Shown: in pieces, positions 56,839 through 64,000 of the stretch
How positions within the stretch are numbered: the first letter of the stretch is position 1
How the letters are laid out: the number at the start of each line of letters is the position of its first letter
DNA from: Sarocladium kiliense
Lineage: Eukaryota > Ascomycota > Sordariomycetes > Hypocreales > Sarocladiaceae
Direction of reading: 5' to 3'
NCBI GenBank assembly: GCA_030734395.1
Contig: JAUZTG010000029.1
Coordinates: 5,208,001-5,272,000, forward strand
DNA length: 64,000 nucleotides
The notes under the pieces: model-generated
Database searches by the model: none
What the model saw: only the letters and a program-made list of their open reading frames with translations
What the model was told of the DNA's origin: nothing
Position numbers and translations under genes: made by a program

Positions 56839-57758
56839 TCATGAAAGGCTTCCATCGCCACTCAGCAACCGGGCGATGAGCACATAGATGAAGATCGCTG
56901 AACCTAGCACCAACAACTTATTCCGTGACAGCCAACCTCTTCCAGCATCCCGTTGCTGAACAACTGCATCCACAACTGCCTGCGCCTGGTGACCGCTGGT
57001 CCCAGCGATGCCCAGCTGAGGCCCACATGAAGCTCCGTTCTCACCATCGAGCCTATAGCCCGTCGCGGGGTCGACCTTGTTGCTCTTCATCCACTCCCAA
57101 TTCTCAGTATCCAGCTCTGGCCACTCTGCACGGAACTTGGCTCCACCATCGCCAGCCTTGACGTTACCCTTGGTTGCCGGGTTCTTAAGATGTGTGCCGT
57201 TGCCTGTAGAATTCCACCACCGACTGCGAGCCGCTAGGGCTCGGCGCTCGGCTGAGGATGCGGAAACAGAGCCCGTTGTCATCTCGTCGCCAGTCATGAA
57301 AGACAGCAATCCGATCAGGATGGTCGACACTTCCCAAGCAGGATTGAACGATTTGGGATGGAAATCGGATATTGAGAGGCAAAGTCGCGTGGAGGGTTGG
57401 AATCGACCGGACGGCGTGTGCATGCGAATGGCTGGTGGCGCAAAGGGGTAGTTCGAAGGGAAGACCAATGTTCCCCAATACTGTCCCCCGTGGTAGGGAG
57501 TGTCCTCTGGACCAGTGATGACGTAGTGCCACCTGTTCGTGGTCAGTAAGCAGCCAGAAGACGTAACAGAGAGTGGAAGGGGTAAGAAGACATACTCAAG
57601 AATGTTACTCTCGGAAGGGTGAGCAGTGATGTATGGAGGGGGGTTCTCGGATATCGTCTTGAACTCGCGCGTCAACTGTACAATGGTCAGTCGCCGATAC
57701 GGGAAGAGTCACTGATCTAGAGGATGCGTACGCGCTTATGGGCGGCCTTGCTAGCCAT
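56839..57758 (-). CDS. UBC6: Ubiquitin-conjugating enzyme E2, UBC6/UBE2J type, tail-anchored
   Basis: There are three exons, 57758-57732 (only 27 nt), 57675-57596 and 57532-56839, encoding 266 aa. The E2 fold shows MASKAAHKRLTREFK, HYVITGPEDTPYHGGQYWG, FPSNYPFAPPAIRM and the active-site Cys87 in TRLCLSISDFHPKSFNPAW. Ubc6 uses Cys87 in yeast as well. A C-terminal hydrophobic segment (KLLVLGSAIFIYVLIARLL) anchors it in the ER membrane, where it serves ER-associated degradation with ubiquitin ligases such as Doa10. The tiny first exon is required to restore the conserved N-terminus. Length agrees with the family. Confidence 0.92.
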
Positions 57759-58807
57759 GTTGATGGATGGTGATGGACGGTGCCAGCAGTGAACAAAGAC
57801 ACTCACTTGGGTGTCGTCAGCCAGAGGCGAAGGGTCGGAGCGGTAAGCGAGGGCGCCGGAGAGGTTGGGTATCAAGAAGAGACGCTGAAGAAGTAGGGAA
57901 CAAGAAAGAGTGTCGTAGCACAACTTCTTTGAAAAGAGAAAAGGTAGAGACCGAAAGGGATCGACAGAGGGGAATGATGTAACTGATGGCGGTGGTCGAT
58001 AGCAAAGAGGGATTGCGACGAGAGTTCGGTGGAAGCGGCGACAACGGGAGGTTGAGGCGAAGTGGCTTTCGGGGGGAGCCGGTCTTGGTGAGGCGCAGAA
58101 GACGCCACAGGTCAGGCCTGGGCCATGCTCACGTGTCACCGTGACATTCAACAACATGCAGTGACATTCCGCGGTAAGAACCTCAACACTTTATACGGCG
58201 TTCTAATTATCTTGAATGAAAAGCATGTACCATTTCGCCCCAGCTGTTCGTACCGCGTTCACCTTTATGTACTGCACTTCTCGACATTAGTAGGGTACTT
58301 GTCCCAGATACAAAGACCGGAGACGGAACATCCACACATCCGCTGACTCAGCCCCCATGACATAATCGTCCAGGTACTCACTGACGATTCCCTCGATCCC
58401 GCCGACGTACTGACTGCAATGATCTGGTGCCAACAGCATATTCCATCCGGGGTAGCAATAGAGGCGGCGATCCTTCTAATCTACCCCGCGGCCCGCCTCC
58501 TCATGACCAGGTTCTCTACCCGACGCTTTCGACAGGAACCCACGCTCCACAGCGACCCTTTCACCACTCAGAGTCCCTCCCCCGGCGCCGGCGGACCCCA
58601 CTCGGGGAATTCGGAGCAACGCCGATGAGACACCTCCGTTTGTCGGCGTGTTTACCGAGTGCACTTACAGAGATGCATTTCTTTTAAGTGAAAAGCATGT
58701 AAAGCTACCTTTCTTAGGTACCAGTGTCTTCCTTGTTCCAAACCTCGAAGTGATCATTGCTGTACATCAATCGGACCAACGTCGATCACGATCTGATAAC
58801 TTACAAC
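57759..58807. other. Divergent promoter region
   Basis: The segment 57800-58110 is CT-rich on the minus strand (UBC6 leader). The remainder lies upstream of the sugar kinase gene. No coding signal was recognised. Confidence 0.5.
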
Positions 58808-60295
58808 ATGGCTTCCGAGACACCCCTCCCTCTGGCTGCCACCCTTGCCGCTCTTCCTCCTGCACCACCTTCGACCCTCCGCGCCCAAACACAAGCCGCC
58901 CTCTCGTCCTCGAGTTCCTCTTCCCGGATACCCATTCTTGTCGCCCTAGATGACGATCCGACTGGAACTCAGACCTGCAACTCCATCAATGTTCTTACGG
59001 TCTGGGACATCGACACTCTAACCATCGAGTTCCAGGCCACTAGACCTGGCAGCGGTTTCTTCGTCCTCACAAATTCGCGCGCCCTCCATCCCGAGCCGGC
59101 TTTCGCACTCATCTCAACGATCTGTAGCAATCTTCAAGCCGCATCCAAAGCAACTGGTGTACCGTTCGAGATTGTTCTACGAGGAGACTCAACCCTGCGT
59201 GGGCACTTCCCCCTCGAGGCTGACGCGGCAACTTCAGTGCTGGGCCTGGCTACAGCATGGCTCTTGTGTCCCTTCTTCCTTCAGGGAGGACGATATACCA
59301 TTAACGATGTTCACTATGTTGCGGAAGGGGATACGTTAGTGCCTGCCGCTCAGACACCCTTTGCCAAAGACGCCACGTTTGGGTACAAGAACTCGGACCT
59401 CAAGGCGTATGCGGTAGAGAAGGGCAAGGGCGCCATCGCCCCAGAAGATGTGACTAGCATCACTCTCGAAACCATTCGCAACGGTGGTGTGGACGCTGTG
59501 CTGGCACAGCTAAACGTCTTGGAACCCAAGAATGGTAAGGCTCCTGTTGTTGTCGTCAATGCAGCTGCCGAGGAGGATGTTGACATTGTTGTTCTCGCCC
59601 TCCTCCGTGCAACCTCCACGACAGCACCTGGTGCAACCCCAAAGCGCTTCCTCTACCGCACTGGCGCCGCTTTCGTCTCTGCCCGTCTAGGCCTCGACCC
59701 TATCCCTCCGATCACCGCCGAGCAATTGAACCTTTCCGCCTCTAACAACGGCGGTCTCATCATTGCAGGCTCTTATGTCCCGAAGACCACGGCGCAGCTG
59801 CATGCTCTGACAAGCAAGACACCAGAGGCGGAAATGAAGACGATCATACTGGACGTGAAGCGCTTGCTGTCGTCTCCTGAGACGCTCGCAGCAGAGGTGG
59901 CGTCAGCAAGAGACCAGGCTGCAGCTGAAATTGCCGGTGGAAAGGATGTTCTCGTCATGACTAGCCGCGAGCTGATCGTCGGCGCCGACGAGACTTCGAG
60001 TCTTGACATTGGATCAACAGTCGCCAAGGCACTGGTTGACTTCCTTCAAGGCTTCGATGAGAAGGTCCGCCCCAGATATGTCATCGCCAAGGGCGGTATC
60101 ACAAGCTCTGACATGGCCACAAAGGGCCTCCGGTTCAAGAAGGCCCTTATCGTGGGACAAGCATCACCCGGTGTGCCCCTCTGGAGGTGTGACGAGCCAA
60201 CAAGCAAGTGGAGCGGAGTACCATATGTGGTGTTCCCTGGAAACGTTGGAGGGGAGGACGCATTATATGAAGTGACTAAGAGATGGCGAGTTTAG
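58808..60295 (+). CDS. Four-carbon acid sugar kinase family protein (DUF1537/OtnK-like)
   Basis: This is a single exon of 495 aa starting at ACAACATGG. The N-terminal substrate-binding domain shows VALDDDPTGTQT, TNSRALHPE, EIVLRGDSTLRGHFPLE and FFLQGGRYTINDVHYV. The C-terminal nucleotide-binding domain shows RTGAAFVSARLGL, LIIAGSYVPKT, VIAKGGITSSDMATKGL and FPGNVGGEDALYEV. Bacterial members phosphorylate 3-oxo-four-carbon acids (threonate/erythronate catabolism). The fungal substrate is not known, and no partner pathway gene is adjacent. Length and motif order are complete, so activity is likely. Confidence 0.9.
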   Translation: MASETPLPLAATLAALPPAPPSTLRAQTQAALSSSSSSSRIPILVALDDDPTGTQTCNSINVLTVWDIDTLTIEFQATRPGSGFFVLTNSRALHPEPAFALISTICSNLQAASKATGVPFEIVLRGDSTLRGHFPLEADAATSVLGLATAWLLCPFFLQGGRYTINDVHYVAEGDTLVPAAQTPFAKDATFGYKNSDLKAYAVEKGKGAIAPEDVTSITLETIRNGGVDAVLAQLNVLEPKNGKAPVVVVNAAAEEDVDIVVLALLRATSTTAPGATPKRFLYRTGAAFVSARLGLDPIPPITAEQLNLSASNNGGLIIAGSYVPKTTAQLHALTSKTPEAEMKTIILDVKRLLSSPETLAAEVASARDQAAAEIAGGKDVLVMTSRELIVGADETSSLDIGSTVAKALVDFLQGFDEKVRPRYVIAKGGITSSDMATKGLRFKKALIVGQASPGVPLWRCDEPTSKWSGVPYVVFPGNVGGEDALYEVTKRWRV

Positions 60296-61986
60296 AAGAA
60301 ACTAGGATCCTCAAAAGAATAGCCAAGGTTCGATGAAAGCTGCCTTGACAGCAGGTGGTACATACCATTGGCTGACCCTGTGCCGAATGCCTCGTAAATA
60401 AGATCATGCATGTCACCCATTCCGGCTCCGTACAGCCTTCCTTCGGTATTGTCGCCTTGATTCGCTGCGTGTGCTAACCACAAGTCCCATGATGCTGGCG
60501 TCATTGAACCAGAAGACCTGTGACTCTCCCAGTTCGTCGCATACTTCACCATAATGCCAAGGCGATGTACTGGATCGTCTTCGTGGCTAACCTTCAAGAT
60601 TCATTCACGCTCAGGGACTGTACCTTCTGAAGCAATGCTTGCTGGATGAAGACACTTTCAGCCTTAGCTTACAAGGGCACTAAGATCTGTACGCCTCGAA
60701 AATAAGCTCTGTTCACTATAATAACTCCTCCTTTTTTCGAGCTCTTGCAGTGAAACTTGCACCTTATTGAAGCTTTCTTTTCAATTCACCATTGAAGTGG
60801 GGTATAAGATGGAAGGCACTTTCAGGGGCCGGGTGTCCATGCTTTGCCTCAGTTCGTGACATTTGATAGCTTTTTCTTTCCCATGGAGTAATTGGCATAG
60901 CCATTCCGGCCCTTCAAAGCTTGCAAGGAGTCGCTCGACAGGTTTTCGGTAAACGGCCTCGTCTCCGACGCTATTCAATAGTTGTAGGGATGAAGTATAC
61001 GTTTCGTACTCCGCCGGCCGCACGAATCTCTCGGGCTTGTGTGGCTCCGGTCCGTAAGATCAGATGGTATGTGCAGGTTGGGATCTTGATAGTTCCATTT
61101 TCGCAGACTGTGACACTAGTCCCATGGCACGATGCCATTCTGACAAAATCTCTCTCAGGCTTTGAACTGACAGTGGTGTGCTTGTGCCTCCGCGATTACA
61201 ACCTTATTCGCTACAGTGCGAGCGAGGCTGATCCCTTCGGCCAGAACCTGAGAATGGTCTTGACTAAAGGATCAGCCTGTCCAGCTTAGAAAGCTTGGTG
61301 AATATTCGCCAAAACTTAGAATCCTGTCATTTGTGACCTCGGCTTTGACATACTTCCATATGTCGAGGATGGGTGTCCGTGCGATTGGGCTTGGATGCTT
61401 GGGTGCGTCTCTTCATAGGAGGATGGCAGCCTGGAAAGGCTCGTGGAAAAGTACAGGTTGTAGTGATGACCATACCTGCCGAGCGAGGCCGGAACTCAGA
61501 CCTTTTCACACGCACACTAGCTTCAATTGACGAGATGCTTCAGGACAAAGGCCAATATCAAAATGACGAGCCATTGAGGACTCGCAGCGATGATGTCTCA
61601 TGTTGAGATGACAACGAGATGGTCCTTCGCTCTTCCTGGTGCGTAACCCTCCATATTCTGACATGGCTGATGAAACAGCGCCAAGGGACTCGTCGTCAGC
61701 TGAGAGTTATTCCTTATAGCAGTCATCGTGATAGAGCTGCTGCTGCTGTACCTAAGAAATAGTGAGAAGGCGTGGCATTAATACCAGACATTCTGTATTA
61801 GTGGTAGGTGCGCACAGATACTTGATCCAACAGCCACATGCTAGGGAAGGTATGTGGCTGCGCCTGTATTCACTCTATTGATTTGAGACTTCGTGCAAAT
61901 GACAAGAAATGATTGCGCATGCGCAGTATGCCCCTAATTACATTCGGCATTCTTGTTCTCAAGAAAAAAAAAGAAGGAAAAAAGAA
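60296..61986. other. Intergenic region with possible degraded minus-strand coding
   Basis: The minus strand at 61090-60781 reads YGPEPHKPERFVRPAEYE and then EWLCQLLHGKEKAIKCHEL; at 60597-60292 it reads SWDLWLAHAANQGDN and MHDLIYEAFGTGSANGMYH. Both look coding-like but match no family I know. An in-frame TGA precedes the first part. It could be an unrecognised multi-exon gene or a relic. Confidence 0.35.
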
Positions 61987-62057
61987 GGTCCTCCAGGGGC
62001 TCGAACCCTGAATCTCCTGATTCGTAGTCAGACGCCTTACCATTGGGCCAAAGGACC
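61987..62057 (-). tRNA. tRNA-Arg (ACG), copy 1
   Basis: This is a 71-nt cloverleaf on the minus strand. The acceptor stem is GGTCCTT/GAGGACC and the anticodon stem TCTGA/TCAGG. The loop is CTACGAA with anticodon ACG (reads CGU/CGC after inosine change), and the T arm is CAGGG TTCGAGC CCCTG. The internal pol III A box (TGGCCCAATGG) and B box (GGTTCGAGCCC) are intact. There is no intron. T-runs follow on the minus strand as a pol III terminator. Confidence 0.97.
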
Positions 62058-62145
62058 AGTTGTGACTGACGGTGGCGTATTATAGTACATATGCTACTCA
62101 CATGAGCAGGAAAGTCTAAAAAAAGATAATATAAGGAAAGTACAA

Positions 62146-62216
62146 GGTCCTCCAGGGGCTCGAACCCTGAATCTCCTGATTCGTAGTCAGACGCCTTACC
62201 ATTGGGCCAAAGGACC
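62146..62216 (-). tRNA. tRNA-Arg (ACG), copy 2
   Basis: The sequence is identical over all 71 nt to copy 1, in the same orientation. A T7 run follows 3' on the minus strand as terminator. It is separated from copy 1 by 88 nt. Confidence 0.97.
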
Positions 62217-62301
62217 TATTATATGTAAATTATTTTATCTCAGAGATTATATTACCCTCTTGGGTAAAGCGTTAAAAAAGAAGCAATAAGGAAAAAAACA
62301 A

Positions 62302-62372
62302 GGTCCTCCAGGGGCTCGAACCCTGAATCTCCTGATTCGTAGTCAGACGCCTTACCATTGGGCCAAAGGACC
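62302..62372 (-). tRNA. tRNA-Arg (ACG), copy 3
   Basis: The sequence is identical to copies 1 and 2. The 85-nt spacer to copy 2 also resembles the other spacers (a T-run, then an ataagga-like stretch on the plus strand). Confidence 0.97.
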
Positions 62373-62457
62373 TTGGATGATTAAAAATTATTTTATCGGT
62401 GCAAATATACTATGCTCTAGAGTGAAGCTTAAAAAAAAGAAGTTATAGGAAAAAAAA

Positions 62458-62528
62458 GGTCCTCCAGGGGCTCGAACCCTGAATCTCCTGATTCGTAGTC
62501 AGACGCCTTACCATTGGGCCAAAGGACC
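62458..62528 (-). tRNA. tRNA-Arg (ACG), copy 4
   Basis: This is the fourth identical 71-nt copy in the same orientation, 85 nt from copy 3. T-runs flank it on the terminator side. Confidence 0.97.
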
Positions 62529-64000
62529 AATTGTGAAAAACTTCGCCCTTATTTAGCCTTGTATAGCTTTGACAAAAGTTTCATGCGTTGTAGACATCAA
62601 AACTCCTGAGCCTGGTGAGAATCTGATGTTCTGAATTGCCCCAGGCTATGCTGTCTGAGCTACAGTTGGAGCTGGTCCCCCTTGTCCGCAATAATTTTGG
62701 TAAAGAGCGCCGTACTCGTCTCATCTTCACTCTTAGGGTTACACTTGACTTCCAACACTCGACCCGTGCAGGTCTACCCTGCATAGAACACCCTGATTCC
62801 CGACATGATTCTGCATCAGTGTCTCAGAGACTACATATGCATGGGCCGACAATGCTTCATCTAGTGCAGCAGACGCCTTAAGGAGTTTCAGCGATCTGGT
62901 TAGATCTGACAATTGGGAACTGGTAGGGTAGCGACTAGGTCGTAAGCTATGGCGAAGATTGCATTGATTCGTTGCTATGTAGTGCAAGCCCAGGAGGTAT
63001 TGGCTGCGGGTGATAGGTTAAAGCACGGGACAGTCGAGGTGACTTAAGGTGATTATCACTATTCAGAAGTGATCGCGGGTGGTCAAATCCTGAGCGAGAG
63101 CGGCGCTGCTAATGCATGAGACCCGGACCCTGATCGCCTAGTTTTTGTTATACCTACGTAGGGACGCTTCATTCGGGTGTACTGTTTCCCCTATACCATC
63201 TACGTCCTCATTATCATTCCACGCCCCCTGTGGCTTGGTGCGAGCATCCTCATTGATGCTGAGATTTCGGCTCATGCGTGTGGTGGTGGTTGACCTCGAT
63301 CGATGTGCGTGATCGTTCGGATCTATCACCCGGCCCTGGTCGACTTTATCTTGCGTCCCCGCATGCGATCCAAAGCTGAGCTAACCATTTCTTCCGACCT
63401 CATGTCCTTCGCTAGTTACGGCCTTTGTCAAAGGAGCCAAACGACAGCTCCAGGTGGGGCCTGTCTCCAGCCTTTCCTGGAGGATACAGAACGCAGTAAA
63501 CAGGATCCACGTCCACGCGCACAGGAATAATAACGAGAAGAGCGCAATAGCTATTACCGTAGTAAAGGCAACAATCTGCTACTAGAATCGTAATATGTAG
63601 CTTTAGATGTACTCAATATCGTGGATATACCACTCTTAGTATATTAGGCTTCCAAATCTCTCCTGGGCCCTAACTAGGTTTTTGTTTGTTCAACCAAATC
63701 CGCGTCTCTGGCGTAAACCGTTGCAACGACTTCGTAAATCAGTGCTACTGTTGTTTCTAGTCACTTTGAGGACATAGCAGTAGTCTCTCTTCCCCTTCTG
63801 CGTCTTTAGCCCTCTATCATGAGCTTTTTTTATGTCGCGGTTAATCTACTCTGGTGTGCGTTTCTCAAGTGGCTGCTCGCTAGCATTCGGGTCGCAACAA
63901 TCCATTATCACGACTGACTGGAGCTGTTGAAGACGCTGGGGCTGATTTGAAGGACCTCAGCTTAGGATGAACCAGACTTGGTTCCAACGAGATCCGCTTT
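62529..64000. other. Intergenic region to window end
   Basis: No supported gene. Short frames occur on both strands without domains. The segment 63540-63660 is AT-rich. Nothing else was recognised. Confidence 0.5.

Noticed and set aside
1..64000. CRISPR arrays, rRNA genes, bacterial-type operons, ribosome-binding sites
   Set aside because: No regularly spaced repeats other than the tRNA array, no rRNA sequence, and the genes have spliceosomal introns, so these feature types do not apply.

Overview
The window looks like nuclear DNA of a filamentous ascomycete (Pezizomycotina, most likely a Sordariomycete). Genes are monocistronic with short spliceosomal introns (about 40-120 nt, GT..CTAAC/CTAAT..AG), and the families are typical of these fungi: GT64 glycosyltransferase, P-type H+-ATPase, Zn2Cys6 regulator, NCS1 permease, BYS1-type secreted protein, STAND/NLR-like ankyrin protein. 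The lineage is an inference from family content; no marker gene fixes genus or species. Splice sites were placed by eye from reading frame, donor/branch/acceptor sequence and protein continuity.

Layout. 1-20 kb: sparse. A small acidic protein (2.6 kb), a GT64 glycosyltransferase (4.2-5.7 kb), a Thr-rich protein with an unresolved model (9-10 kb), an SGNH/CE16-like esterase (11.2-12.2 kb), a cytochrome P450 (12.7-14.3 kb), a five-exon LPMO-like secreted protein (15.4-16.2 kb) and a plasma-membrane H+-ATPase paralogue (16.7-20.0 kb). 20-29 kb: a large gap, an intronless BCS1-like AAA ATPase (23.3-25.2 kb) and two unrecognised reading frames lying in one frame (26.8-28.8 kb). 28.8-35.9 kb: a zinc deaminase, a divergent Zn2Cys6 transcription factor and an NCS1 purine/cytosine permease, which together could be a small nucleobase-salvage group.

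36-48 kb is the most unusual part. A four-exon ankyrin plus subtilisin (S8) protein with an intact Asp/His/Ser triad is transcribed away from a 311-residue protein of unknown function. That protein is followed, on the same strand, by a giant NLR-like protein: alpha/beta-hydrolase-like domain, NACHT-like core with a degenerate P-loop, about 18-20 ankyrin repeats and a C-terminal ZZ zinc finger. Next to it are remnants suggesting that a convergent BCS1/S8 gene pair was duplicated and then reciprocally lost. The arrangement recalls fungal regulated-cell-death loci in which an S8 protease is paired with an executor protein, but the executor role here is only a hypothesis.

48-64 kb: a BYS1-like secreted protein, a TMEM135-like membrane protein, a BTB-like conserved fungal protein, a UBC6-type tail-anchored E2 enzyme, a four-carbon acid sugar kinase family protein and a tandem array of four identical tRNA-Arg(ACG) genes. 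The rest is intergenic DNA in which no gene could be supported.
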